Shown piece by piece: positions 1 through 8,264 of a stretch of 64,000 bases of DNA (the stretch's first letter is position 1; every line of letters starts with the position of its first letter). The notes under the pieces were generated by a model that was given only the letters and a program-made list of their open reading frames with translations, was not told the DNA's origin and searched no databases. The translations under genes and the position numbers were made by a program. This DNA comes from Bradyrhizobium sp. CCBAU 051011 (lineage in GTDB: Bacteria; Pseudomonadota; Alphaproteobacteria; Rhizobiales; Xanthobacteraceae), in the NCBI RefSeq assembly GCF_009930815.1, contig NZ_CP022222.1, forward strand, positions 1,344,501 through 1,408,500, written 5' to 3'.

Positions 1-2
1 AA

Positions 3-374
3 TGGAAGCTCGACGAGGTGACCCCGATGGAGCTGAACCGAACGCTCGATCCTCACCCCGATATGAGGCAGATTCGGCTGACGTATCGACGAGCCAGCAA
101 GCTCGTGCCGGAACTCGGGCACGTCGCAATCTCAAACGTGTGGGCCGGCTACATCGACAGCACGCCAGACGGTATTCCGGCAATCGGTGAAGTTGAGTCG
201 ATTCCAGGTTTCATCCTGGCAGCGGGATTCAGCGGCCACGGCTTCGGGATCGGTCCCGGCGCGGGACATATGATCGCCGACATCATTACAGGTAGCGAGC
301 CGATCGTAGACCCCCGCCCTTACAGGCCGGAGCGGCTGAAAATGAGCGCCTGGGGCAAGGTCAGCGAGTTCTAG
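3..374 (+). CDS. FAD-dependent oxidoreductase (DadA/DAO type), C-terminal part
   Basis: This is the last 123 codons of a gene whose start lies outside the window; the frame is open to the left edge. The segment AGYIDSTPDGIPAIGE followed by GFILAAGFSGHGFGIGPGAG is the usual C-terminal end of the DAO family (D-amino-acid dehydrogenase, sarcosine oxidase, gamma-glutamylputrescine oxidase): the substrate-side strand, then the glycine-rich loop that closes over the FAD. Such enzymes oxidise an amine or amino acid to an imine. The substrate cannot be told from this fragment. It sits beside an Lrp regulator, a class III aminotransferase and a semialdehyde dehydrogenase, which fits an amine or amino-acid breakdown unit. 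Confidence 0.85.
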   Translation, partial: WKLDEVTPMELNRTLDPHPDMRQIRLTYRRASKLVPELGHVAISNVWAGYIDSTPDGIPAIGEVESIPGFILAAGFSGHGFGIGPGAGHMIADIITGSEPIVDPRPYRPERLKMSAWGKVSEF

Positions 375-488
375 AAAAGCAGTTTCCGTCCCGGTGGGAA
401 AAGATGCTGGTTGATGCTATGACAACGCGTATGACGCTGAAGGCTCAAGGCATTGACGCCATTATCGCCCACCTCTCATGGCATTGCT

Positions 489-965
489 ATGAAGCTCGAT
501 AAGATCGACATCCGGATTTTATGCGAACTGCAGAAGAACGGGCGGATTTCCAACGTCGAGCTCTCGGAGCTGATAAACCTTTCGCCGAGCCCATGTCTGA
601 TGCGCGTCAAGAGGCTCCAGACGGAGGGCTTCATCACCGGCTATTCCGCCCAGATCGACGTGTCCAAGCTCGGGCAAACTCTGACCGTGTTTGCCGAAAT
701 CACCCTGAAGAATCATAGGCAGATCGATTTCGCTCGCTTTCTCACGACAATCGAGAAGATCGATTCCGTCGTAGAATGCCATCTCGTTTCGGGTGGGTAC
801 GACTATCTGGTAAAATTCATCACCGCAGGGATTAGCGAATACCAGGCGGTCATGGAACGCCTCGTGGAGATGGATATCGGCATCGACAAATACTTCAGCT
901 TTGTCGTGCTGAAATCCCCCATCGTGAAATCCCATCTGCCGCTCGAAAGCATCTTCAATAGCTAA
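489..965 (+). CDS. Lrp/AsnC family transcriptional regulator
   Basis: A 158-residue protein with the standard two-part Lrp plan: an N-terminal winged helix-turn-helix (about residues 3-60, starting KLDKIDIRILCELQKNGR) and a C-terminal RAM/AsnC ligand-binding domain (about 65-145) with the hallmark run VVECHLVSGGYDYLVKF. Lrp proteins respond to amino acids and often control adjacent catabolic genes, so the convergent aminotransferase or the oxidoreductase upstream are likely targets (inference). I chose the ATG at 489 because family members begin MKLDKID; a TTG at 453 with GAAGG nine bases ahead would add 12 residues. It ends 13 bases from the end of the convergent aminotransferase gene. Confidence 0.9.
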   Translation: MKLDKIDIRILCELQKNGRISNVELSELINLSPSPCLMRVKRLQTEGFITGYSAQIDVSKLGQTLTVFAEITLKNHRQIDFARFLTTIEKIDSVVECHLVSGGYDYLVKFITAGISEYQAVMERLVEMDIGIDKYFSFVVLKSPIVKSHLPLESIFNS

Positions 966-978
966 TGAACAGCAGTGA

Positions 979-2355
979 TTATCCTTTCATCGCCGCGCGG
1001 ACGTCCCTGTCTTCGAGCGTCTGGTCGAGCGTGGTCTTAGTCCGTTCAATGATGCCGTCGATGTCCGTAGCCGTGCAGCAGAGCGGCGGCGCATAGCCCA
1101 GCACGCCCTGGGCAAAGGCGCGGATGACGAGGCCGTTGTCCCATGCGCGGTCGAAAATGCGGCGCGCAGGGTCGGCCGCCGCCGGCAGGGGCGTCTTGCG
1201 CTCCTTGTCGGTGACAAGCTCGATTGCGGCCAGCATGCCACGACCGCGGACATCGCCGACAAGGGGATGATCGGCCAGCGCGCGAAGACCTTCCATCAGG
1301 CGGTGCCCGGCCCTCCGGCCGTTTTCCAGCAAGCCATTTTCGTAAAGGTCAAGGCACGCAAGCCCGACGGCTGCGCTGACAGGATGTGCGGAATAGGTGT
1401 AGCCGTGGCCGACGGCCGTCTTGCCGGCACCATTGGCAATCGTGTTGTAGACGCGGTCGGACATCAGGACGGCCCCCATCGGCACATAGCCGGAGGTCAG
1501 TCCTTTTGCCGTGGTCATGAGATCCGGCACGACGTCGTCTTCCTCACAGGCGAAGAGCGGACCGACACGGCCGAAGCCGGTAATGACCTCATCGGCAACG
1601 AACAGAATATCGTGCTCCTTGCAAACAGCGTGCATTTCTTTCAGCCACGACGGCGGCGGAACGAGGACGCCTCCCGAACCCTGAATCGGCTCGACATAGA
1701 AGGCCGCAACGCGGTCTGCGCCCAGTTCGGCGATCTTGGTCTGCAGGGCCGCGACCGACGCAGCAATGATCGCCTGGGGATGGGTACCAACCGGATTGCG
1801 ATAGGCATAGTGCGAGGGAATTTTGTGCTGCCAGCTATATGGTACTCCAAAACCCGTATGAAACGCCCGCAGCGCGGTCAAGCCAGACCCTGCCGTCGAC
1901 GATCCATGGTAGCCATACTCGACGGAAATGAACTGGTCCTTCTGTGGCCTCCCCTGGGCATGATAATAGTACCGGATGAACCGGATCGTGCTGTCGACGG
2001 CATCGGAGCCACCCAAAGTGAAGTAGACATGGTTCAGGTCACCGGGCGCCAGTTCAGCCAGCCTGGCGGCCAGCCGGATAGCCGGGTCGGAGCCCAGTCC
2101 GAAATAACCCGTGGCATAGGGCAGCTCGCGCAACTGTCTCGTCGCCGCTTCAACGATGCTGTCCTGTCCGTAGCCGGCATTGACACACCACAGACCAGCA
2201 AAGCCGTCGAGCAATTGGCGCCCGGAGACATCGGTCAGCGTCGCGCCCTTTGCTGATTTCAGCACCCGCACGCCTTGCGCCTCATGGCTGTGATAGGATG
2301 AGACCGGGTGAATCAGATGCGCGCGGTCGAGTTCAATCAGCGAATTGCTCAGCAT
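979..2355 (-). CDS. Class III (omega) aminotransferase, PLP-dependent
   Basis: A 458-residue member of the class III aminotransferases (fold type I), the group holding beta-alanine:pyruvate, taurine:pyruvate, GABA and putrescine transaminases. Visible signatures are FVADEVITGFGR with the PLP-ring aspartate, and MTTAKGLTSGYVPMG with the Schiff-base lysine at about residue 284. VEPIQGSGGV is also typical. It moves the amino group of an omega-amino acid or amine to pyruvate or a 2-oxoacid, giving an aldehyde. The start at 2355 is preceded by GGAGGACAAC, a strong ribosome site. The neighbouring semialdehyde dehydrogenase and FAD oxidoreductase suggest the aldehyde is oxidised further. The exact substrate is not readable from the sequence. 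Confidence 0.88.
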   Translation of the reverse strand: MLSNSLIELDRAHLIHPVSSYHSHEAQGVRVLKSAKGATLTDVSGRQLLDGFAGLWCVNAGYGQDSIVEAATRQLRELPYATGYFGLGSDPAIRLAARLAELAPGDLNHVYFTLGGSDAVDSTIRFIRYYYHAQGRPQKDQFISVEYGYHGSSTAGSGLTALRAFHTGFGVPYSWQHKIPSHYAYRNPVGTHPQAIIAASVAALQTKIAELGADRVAAFYVEPIQGSGGVLVPPPSWLKEMHAVCKEHDILFVADEVITGFGRVGPLFACEEDDVVPDLMTTAKGLTSGYVPMGAVLMSDRVYNTIANGAGKTAVGHGYTYSAHPVSAAVGLACLDLYENGLLENGRRAGHRLMEGLRALADHPLVGDVRGRGMLAAIELVTDKERKTPLPAAADPARRIFDRAWDNGLVIRAFAQGVLGYAPPLCCTATDIDGIIERTKTTLDQTLEDRDVRAAMKG

Positions 2356-2695
2356 GTTGTCCTCCGGATCGATCCCAATGCGAGTTGCGGACACCCTGAC
2401 GTTTTCGGACCCAAAGTAGAATGTCGAAGACAGCAGTTCCTCCTAAGCAGGAGACAGGTGGAGGAAGTTTTGACTTTCGTTGACGATTGACGTGGCATCT
2501 TATGCCGGTGCTGACGACACGCGGCAATTGACGCTCCCACGCGTCCCTCTTCGCGCAACTCTCTGCCAAAGCTCCAATCCGATACGACACAATATGCTCC
2601 CGGGCTCCGCGACTGCGGTGCTTTATCTCGTGGGCTGCTCATTATGATGCTTGTCGTACCGGCAAGCGGTGCGTGAGGACGGAAGGATACGAGCC
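2356..2695. promoter_or_regulatory. Divergent intergenic region, aminotransferase / haloacid dehalogenase
   Basis: This 340-base stretch separates two divergent genes and must carry both promoters. I see no convincing gene in it. Three TTGAC pentamers start at 2470, 2480 and 2487, the kind of phased half-sites that Lrp-type regulators or -35 boxes can use; nothing more specific can be claimed. Confidence 0.4.
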
Positions 2696-3385
2696 ATGGC
2701 GACGTTTAGACCTAAATACATCACCTTCGACTGCTACGGCACGCTGACCAATTTCGACATGGCCGGCGCCGCAAGGAGAATCTATGGCGCCGAGCTCTCG
2801 TCGACGGCGATGGCAAAGCTCATCAAGGATTTTTCAGCCTATCGCCTGGACGAGGTTCTCGGCGCCTGGAAGCCGTACTTCGAGGTCGTGCACAATGCGC
2901 TGGAGCGCGCGTGCAAGCGCAACGGTGTTGTATTTCGGCCCGAGCACGCCCAGCGCATCAATGAAGAGATTCACACATGGGGTCCACATGCCGACGTCCC
3001 GGCGGGTCTGGCCAAAGTTGCCAGGGAGATTCCGCTGGTCATCCTGTCGAACTCGATGAAGAACCTCATCATGTCGAATGCGGAGAAGCTCGGCGCTCCC
3101 TTCCACATGGTCATCACGGCGGAGGAGACCGGCGCCTATAAGCCGCAGATGAAGGGCTTCGAGTACATGCTGGACAAGCTGGGCTGCGGCCCGGAAGATA
3201 TCACCCACGTCTCCTCCTCCTTCCGCTACGACCTGATGACCGCTTACGACCTCGGCATCAAGAGCAAGGTGTGGGTGAACCGGGGTCATGAGCCCGCCAA
3301 CCCCTTCTATGAATACACCGAGGTCGCTGGCATCGACGGGCTGGCTGCGGCAGTCGGCCTGGAGCCCCTGCGCAAGAGTGCGTGA
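2696..3385 (+). CDS. Haloacid dehalogenase type II (HAD superfamily)
   Basis: A 229-residue HAD hydrolase. Motif I is FDCYGTLT with the nucleophile Asp12, motif II is VILSNS, motif III is the lysine in AYKPQMKGF, and the C-terminal motif appears as SSSFRYDLMTAYDLGIK. The type II 2-haloacid dehalogenases (DehII) have this length and the FDxYGTL start. They hydrolyse S-2-haloacids to R-2-hydroxyacids through an aspartyl ester, but many genomic members act on other small phosphates or haloacids, so the natural substrate is open. Start at 2696 has GGAAGGA nine bases upstream. The gene runs toward the semialdehyde dehydrogenase and shares a terminator with it. Confidence 0.85.
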   Translation: MATFRPKYITFDCYGTLTNFDMAGAARRIYGAELSSTAMAKLIKDFSAYRLDEVLGAWKPYFEVVHNALERACKRNGVVFRPEHAQRINEEIHTWGPHADVPAGLAKVAREIPLVILSNSMKNLIMSNAEKLGAPFHMVITAEETGAYKPQMKGFEYMLDKLGCGPEDITHVSSSFRYDLMTAYDLGIKSKVWVNRGHEPANPFYEYTEVAGIDGLAAAVGLEPLRKSA

Positions 3386-3461
3386 GCGCAATTTCTCTCA
3401 GGTTCTCTCGTTGCGCTTCACTCCTTCGAGAGCTTCAACAGGGATCGATGCGCTGTGAAGG

Positions 3462-3491
3462 AAAAAGGGGGCATTCGACCGCCCCCTTTTT
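3462..3491. terminator. Bidirectional rho-independent terminator
   Basis: An 11-bp perfect stem, AAAAAGGGGGC pairing with GCCCCCTTTTT, around an 8-base loop. It is followed by Ts on the plus strand and carries As on the other side, so it can stop transcription from both the dehalogenase gene and the convergent dehydrogenase gene. Confidence 0.85.
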
Positions 3492-3519
3492 TTGTTTCGG
3501 CCACTCGTCCAATGGACGC

Positions 3520-4977
3520 TTATTCCAACCCGCCGACGTGAAGCGTTTTAGTTTCGAGATATTCCTCTATCCCGAGCTGGGAGCCTTCACGTCCCAGTCC
3601 CGACTGCTTTACACCGCCGAAAGGCGCGACCTCGGTCGAGATCAGGCCGGTGTTCAGGCCCACCATGCCGAATTCGAGCGCCTCGGCAACACGCCACGAC
3701 CGCTTCAGGTTCTCCGTGTAGAAATAGGCGGCAAGGCCGAACGGCGTGCCATTTGCGATCGCAATGGCCTCGTCCTCGGTCTTGAATCGAAACAGCGGCG
3801 CGACCGGTCCAAACGTCTCCTCTGAAGCCAGGAGCATCTCAGTCGAGGCGTCACCGAGCACGACAGGACGGGCATATTGCCGATCTTCCGGCACCGCTTC
3901 ACTTTGCGCGATGATCTTCGCGCCCTTGTCCAGCGCGTCCGTGACATGCCGCTTGATCTTTTCGATCGCCGAGCCATTGATCATCGGTCCGATTTCGACC
4001 CCCTCTTCCGTACCGACGCCGACTTTCATTTTCGCGACCCGGTTGGCGAGCTTCTGTGCGAAGGCGTCGTAAATGCCTGCTTGCACCAGGATGCGATTGC
4101 AACAGACGCACGTCTGGCCCCCATTACGAAACTTCGACGCAATCGCGCCCTCGACGGCCCGGTCGACATCGGCATCGTCAAAGACGATGAACGGCGCGTT
4201 GCCGCCAAGCTCGAGACTGAGTTTCTTGATATTGTCGGCGGCGCCTTTCATCAGCAGTGCGCCCACGCGGGTCGATCCGGTAAACGAAATCTTGCGAACG
4301 GCTTCATTGGCCATCAGCTCCTTGCCGATTTCCGCCGGCATGCCGGTCACGATGTTGATCACGCCCGCGGGAATTCCCGCCCGCTCCGCCAGAACACCGA
4401 TTGCAAGGGCTGAAAAGGGCGTAAATTCAGAGGGCTTGATGACCACGGTGCAGCCCGCGGCAAGCGCAGGCGCCACTTTGCGCGTAATCATCGCATTCGG
4501 GAAATTCCAGGGCGTGATGATCCCGCAGACGCCCACCGGCTCTTTCAGCACCAAAATGCGGCGATCGATAGTGGGTGAAGGGATCGTTGATCCGTTGATC
4601 CGCCGCGCCTCTTCCGCAAACCATTTGACGAAGGAGGCTCCATAGCGGATTTCCCCGAGCGATTCAGCAAGCGGCTTGCCCTGCTCCAGCGTCAGCAGAA
4701 GCGCCAAATCCCGCTCATGGCGCCGCATGAGCTCATACCAGCGCTCCAACAGCGCTGCACGTTCCGCATGAGCCTTGGCCTTCCAACGCTTGAACGCAGC
4801 GGCCGCGGCGTTGATTGCTGCCCTGGTCTCGTCAAGCCCCATGTCGGGGATGGTGCCAAGCACTTTCTGACTGGCGGGATCGATGACATCGACGGTGGCT
4901 TTCGTACTCGCATCCCGCCAATTGCCACCGATCAGCGCCTGTTGGCGAAACAGTTCTCTGTCCTTCAATGCTATCAT
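3520..4977 (-). CDS. gabD: NAD(P)-dependent succinate-semialdehyde dehydrogenase
   Basis: A 485-residue aldehyde dehydrogenase close to the GabD group. Seen: the cofactor-site run ITPWNFPNAMITRKVAPALAAG, the general-base glutamate in LELGGNAPF (Glu256), and the catalytic cysteine in GGQTCVCCNR (Cys290). The tail PFGGVKQSGLGREGS is also typical. GabD oxidises succinate semialdehyde to succinate, the last step of GABA and putrescine breakdown. The start at 4977 has AAAGGAAT upstream; an open frame runs 22 codons further but has no better start. Note the Cys-Val-Cys-Cys cluster at the active site, one cysteine more than the usual CVCANR. Other semialdehydes remain possible substrates. Confidence 0.88.
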   Translation of the reverse strand: MIALKDRELFRQQALIGGNWRDASTKATVDVIDPASQKVLGTIPDMGLDETRAAINAAAAAFKRWKAKAHAERAALLERWYELMRRHERDLALLLTLEQGKPLAESLGEIRYGASFVKWFAEEARRINGSTIPSPTIDRRILVLKEPVGVCGIITPWNFPNAMITRKVAPALAAGCTVVIKPSEFTPFSALAIGVLAERAGIPAGVINIVTGMPAEIGKELMANEAVRKISFTGSTRVGALLMKGAADNIKKLSLELGGNAPFIVFDDADVDRAVEGAIASKFRNGGQTCVCCNRILVQAGIYDAFAQKLANRVAKMKVGVGTEEGVEIGPMINGSAIEKIKRHVTDALDKGAKIIAQSEAVPEDRQYARPVVLGDASTEMLLASEETFGPVAPLFRFKTEDEAIAIANGTPFGLAAYFYTENLKRSWRVAEALEFGMVGLNTGLISTEVAPFGGVKQSGLGREGSQLGIEEYLETKTLHVGGLE

Positions 4978-5098
4978 GGACTTATTCCTTTGCCTTTGGG
5001 CCAACCCCGCCATCGCTGCCTGGATTTGCAATTGGCGAGACAAGGCGGCTCATCCGAGCAATACAGGATCGCACGCCGCATTTTTCATTGAGAATGAA

Positions 5099-5130
5099 TG
5101 GTCTGACGGTCGTTCAATCTGGTCAGACGC
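5099..5130. promoter_or_regulatory. Tandem GntR/FadR-type operator-like sites
   Basis: Two near-identical 11-mers, TGGTCTGACGG (5099-5109) and TGGTCAGACGC (5120-5130), lie 21 bp apart centre to centre, two helical turns, in the gap between the semialdehyde dehydrogenase and cupin genes. Both fit the TnGTnnnAC core known for FadR-subfamily GntR regulators. No GntR gene is in the window, so binding is inference. Confidence 0.4.
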
Positions 5131-5189
5131 GGCCTCGAACGTCGATTGTTCTGACGGCTGCCTATCGGGGCCGATCCCGAGCATCGCGC

Positions 5190-5546
5190 TCAGTCGTAAT
5201 GGCAGACGTAGATCTTTCGCACGGTCTCGATCGTACGCCAGATCCCGACGAAGCCAGGTTTCATCACAAAGCTGTCGCCTGCGCGGTACCTCCGCGTCTC
5301 ACCACCCTTTTCCTCGATTTCGATGAGGCCCGAGATGATGTGGCAGAATTCGAAGGTGGTGCCCTTGATGGAATGGGTCTCGCCGGGCGTAGCTTCCCAG
5401 ACGCCGGTCAGCACCTTTTCGCCCTTCGAAGCGTCTTGCGCCCAGGTCTTGAATGATGGGTTGCCTGAAATGAGCCGTTCCGCATCGGGCACAGCGTTCT
5501 TCGGTGCGAAGTCCGGATTGATGTCGATGCTGATCAGAAGTGACAT
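5190..5546 (-). CDS. Cupin-domain protein (DUF861/EutQ-like)
   Basis: A 118-residue single-domain cupin. The strand pattern TPGETHSIKGTTFEFCHIISGLIEI with a following YRAGDSFVMKPGFVGIWRT matches the small Cupin_3 family found beside amino-acid and amine oxidation genes. These beta-barrels bind small ligands or metals; the enzymatic role, if any, is unknown. The usual metal triad of two histidines and a glutamate is not clearly complete here. The start has CAGGAAAATGCC ahead of ATG. It lies 12 bases after the hydroxyacid dehydrogenase gene on the same strand, so the two are probably co-transcribed. Confidence 0.8.
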   Translation of the reverse strand: MSLLISIDINPDFAPKNAVPDAERLISGNPSFKTWAQDASKGEKVLTGVWEATPGETHSIKGTTFEFCHIISGLIEIEEKGGETRRYRAGDSFVMKPGFVGIWRTIETVRKIYVCHYD

Positions 5547-5558
5547 GGCATTTTCCTG

Positions 5559-6482
5559 TTAGTAGCCGAGGGTTCGATCGACAAGGCCGACCGGATTTCT
5601 GCCGGCGCGGTGGCGCCGGATGTTTTCTATGACGGCTTCTGCTGCCGTATGCGGTTGCGTCACGGACGCGATATGCGGCGTGATGATCACCTTCGGATGG
5701 GACCAGAGTGGATGGCCTTCTGGCAGCGGCTCGGGATCGGTGACGTCAAGCATGGCTGCCGCAAGCTGCCCGCTGTCGAGCGCCTCGATGAGTGCGTCCT
5801 GGTCAAGCTGCGGGCCGCGGCCGACATGCAGCAGCCTCGCTCCCACTGGCAAAAGCGAGAAGAGCCTTGCGTTCAGGATGCCGCTCGTTTGCTCCGTCAG
5901 CGGGAGAAGACAGACGAGGATATCCGTTCCTTGCAGGAATTTCCCAAGCTGATCTTCGCCATGGAAGCAGGTGACACCCTCAACCACCTGCTTGCTTCGG
6001 CTCCAAGCGGCAAGGGGAAATCGAAACGGCTTCAGACGATCGATCGCAGCTTGCGCCAGTGTGCCGAGGCCCAGGAAGCCCACGCGCCGGTCGGTCGCTT
6101 GGGACGTTGCAAGAGCTTGCCATAGGCCCCTTCTCTGCTGCTCCCGATATGCAAGCATCTCGCGATGAAGCGTCAGCACGCCAAGGACGACGTATTCCTG
6201 CATCATGCGTGTTATGCCATCCTCGACCATGCGCACGAGCTTCACGTGGCCGGGTATCGCCTCCGGCCTGAACTGATCAACCCCCGCGCCGAGGGAAAAG
6301 AGCACTTCCAGATTACGAAAGCGCGAGACATCGTCTGGCATGTTCCAGGTCAGCAGGTAGCGTACCTTTTCCGGGTCTATACATTCACTAGAATCGTAGA
6401 ATTCCAGATCCGGAAGCTCGCGCGCAAAGGCCTGGCGAAAAATTGCACCCCGAGCGGTATCGGAATTGAAGAGGAACGCCAT
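5559..6482 (-). CDS. Glyoxylate/hydroxypyruvate reductase A-type D-2-hydroxyacid dehydrogenase
   Basis: A 307-residue NAD(P)-dependent D-2-hydroxyacid dehydrogenase. The Rossmann motif is VGFLGLGTLAQAAIDRL, the arginine of the substrate site is in LHVGRGPQLDQDAL, and the catalytic histidine is in PKVIITPHIASVT. The N-terminus MAFLFNSD and the short length fit the GhrA branch, which reduces glyoxylate or hydroxypyruvate. The start at 6482 has AGAGGAATACG ahead; an open frame extends 49 codons upstream without family-like sequence. It is the first gene of the leftward pair with the cupin, so it may remove a keto-acid made by the transaminase (inference). Confidence 0.85.
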   Translation of the reverse strand: MAFLFNSDTARGAIFRQAFARELPDLEFYDSSECIDPEKVRYLLTWNMPDDVSRFRNLEVLFSLGAGVDQFRPEAIPGHVKLVRMVEDGITRMMQEYVVLGVLTLHREMLAYREQQRRGLWQALATSQATDRRVGFLGLGTLAQAAIDRLKPFRFPLAAWSRSKQVVEGVTCFHGEDQLGKFLQGTDILVCLLPLTEQTSGILNARLFSLLPVGARLLHVGRGPQLDQDALIEALDSGQLAAAMLDVTDPEPLPEGHPLWSHPKVIITPHIASVTQPHTAAEAVIENIRRHRAGRNPVGLVDRTLGY

Positions 6483-6877
6483 CGTATTCCTCTCATGTCC
6501 TCGCCGGGGGTGCCGGGCGCTGAATCCCTGCGGCAGCCTGGCAATAGTTGCGTACCCGACGGACCACGGCGCGGCTTTGCATACCTCGGGGGGTCGGAAA
6601 TGCGACGAGGCTTGCACGGAATCCTTCAACGTTCATTGCATTCACCCAACCTGTCCTATCCCCGGATATTCAGAGGTTAACTGCAAGCTGGAGCGTTCCC
6701 TGCTGAATTGGGTTGCGCTATAGGCTGAACATTCCGAATACCGGCCACCAAACAGGCGAAACCTGCTGGCCTTCCGCTCTATGCTGCTGCAAAACACGCC
6801 TTGTGCGGTAACGCAGCAGAAGATCTACGGAGCGATATGCCGTAGGCTTTGGCATGCTGAAGGAACGGATGATCTGA
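6483..6877. promoter_or_regulatory. Divergent intergenic region
   Basis: About 395 bases between the hydroxyacid dehydrogenase and the acetyltransferase genes. It must hold the promoters of both. I see no further gene, and no strong repeat or operator. Confidence 0.3.
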
Positions 6878-7756
6878 ATGGGACGAACGGTACGTGTGAA
6901 GTCCTTTGAACTGGCCGCGAAGGACATCAACGACGTTGATGTGACACTGCTCCACGCGCTCTCGACTGGGGTGGGCTGGCCGCATCGACCCAAGGATTGG
7001 GATTTCTTGCGCCGCGCGGGTCATGGCATCGTAGCCGTTGACGGCATAGGACGCGTCTTTGGCAGCGCGATGTGGTTCCCACATGGCCCCGAATTCGCGA
7101 CCATTGGCTTGGTGATCACATCGCCCCGCACCCAGGCACAAGGTACAGGGCGATGGCTCATGGAGCAGGTGTTCGAGCGGTGTGGCGACCGGAACTTAAC
7201 CCTCAACTCAACCGATGCTGCCTATCATCTGTATCTTTCGCTGGGCTTCAGGAAGGAAGCGGTTGTGTATCAGTGGCAGGGAGAGGTCGTGTTACCATCC
7301 CCACCGGTGCCAGTTCTGGACGGGGAATTGAAGCCTCTGCCAGCCGAGAATGTTGATGAGATTGCAGCATTGGACGAGCGCGCGTTCGGAACTAACCGTC
7401 AGAAGCTGCTTGCATTGCTTTCGGATGGTGCGTCAATCTTCGTCCTGAGCCGCGGCGGCGAGACCGTCGGTTATTCCATGAAGCGCGAGTTTGGGCGCGG
7501 TCATGTGATCGGTCCCATCGTCGCTAGCAATGATTGTGACGCAATCCATCTTACAGCCGCGCATCTTAAGGAACTCAAGGGACGGTTCGCCCGCGTCGAT
7601 ACGCGGGAGCGGACGGGTCCCTTTGCCGACTTTCTTCAGCAAAGCCGCCTCGGGATGAACGACACCGTCACGACCATGTCCAAGGGCAAGCAATTCCTGA
7701 ACCGAGAAGATGACAAACCGTGGGTTTACGGATTGGCCGGCCACGCGTTGAGCTGA
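6878..7756 (+). CDS. GNAT family N-acetyltransferase with Acetyltransf_18-type C-terminal domain
   Basis: A 292-residue protein of two parts. The first (about 1-130) is a GNAT fold: the acetyl-CoA pyrophosphate loop is seen as SPRTQAQGTGRWLMEQVF, then NLTLNSTDAAYHLYLSLGF, the usual helix before the last strands. The second (about 145-285) looks like the companion domain seen in many rhizobial and actinobacterial GNATs (ALDERAFGTNRQKLLALL). The substrate is unknown. AAGGAA lies 12 bases before the ATG. It is a lone rightward gene. Confidence 0.8.
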   Translation: MGRTVRVKSFELAAKDINDVDVTLLHALSTGVGWPHRPKDWDFLRRAGHGIVAVDGIGRVFGSAMWFPHGPEFATIGLVITSPRTQAQGTGRWLMEQVFERCGDRNLTLNSTDAAYHLYLSLGFRKEAVVYQWQGEVVLPSPPVPVLDGELKPLPAENVDEIAALDERAFGTNRQKLLALLSDGASIFVLSRGGETVGYSMKREFGRGHVIGPIVASNDCDAIHLTAAHLKELKGRFARVDTRERTGPFADFLQQSRLGMNDTVTTMSKGKQFLNREDDKPWVYGLAGHALS

Positions 7757-8264
7757 AGCTGTGAAGCATAGGACGAGAAGGGGTCTGTAGTGATACGCAA
7801 CCTATTTCCCGTCCGCAGTCAGCAGGAACTAGCTCCACTCCACTCGCAGTCCGCTTTGCTCCCATTTTACGACGGGCATCCGATTGATCCTCAGTGCCCG
7901 TCTTCATTCGTATGAAGCTACGCTCAAAGGTGTTACAAAGCTGCAAGCGGACCACTGCTACTGTAGGATACGCAGCCCGTCGCTGCTTCGAGTTTGATTT
8001 GCCTTGGCTTGCGACGTAGCAAGTTGACGTAATAGAGCCAAGTGATACGTTTTTGAATGCGCTGGCGATACAGCCAATTGAACCCGGACGGGATAAAGGC
8101 GCGCTCGTCCGGTATCTCCTAGCCAGCACGCGCGAATACAGAGATCTGCTGAATACAGAGATCTGCTAACGACGCAATGCCGCAAAGTGGCGGCTTCAAA
8201 AGGGGTGACGCGGAGCGACGGACGAGTCTGCTTCGGCTCGGGTCGGCGCGCATGGTTTACCGAG
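7757..8264. other. Intergenic region without recognisable gene
   Basis: Some 500 bases upstream of the giant sensor gene. Apart from a 17-base tandem duplication at 8134-8167, I see no gene, RNA or clear promoter. The first 78 bases of the downstream open frame (from GTG 8187) may or may not be translated. Confidence 0.35.
8134..8167. repeat. Perfect 17-bp tandem duplication
   Basis: The 17-mer GAATACAGAGATCTGCT occurs twice, head to tail (8134-8150 and 8151-8167). It lies just ahead of the sensor gene, in its likely leader. It could be a slippage product or a paired binding site. Confidence 0.9.

Noticed and set aside
1267..2256. A 329-codon rightward open frame opposite the aminotransferase
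   Set aside because: Antisense shadow of a clear aminotransferase with catalytic lysine and ribosome site.
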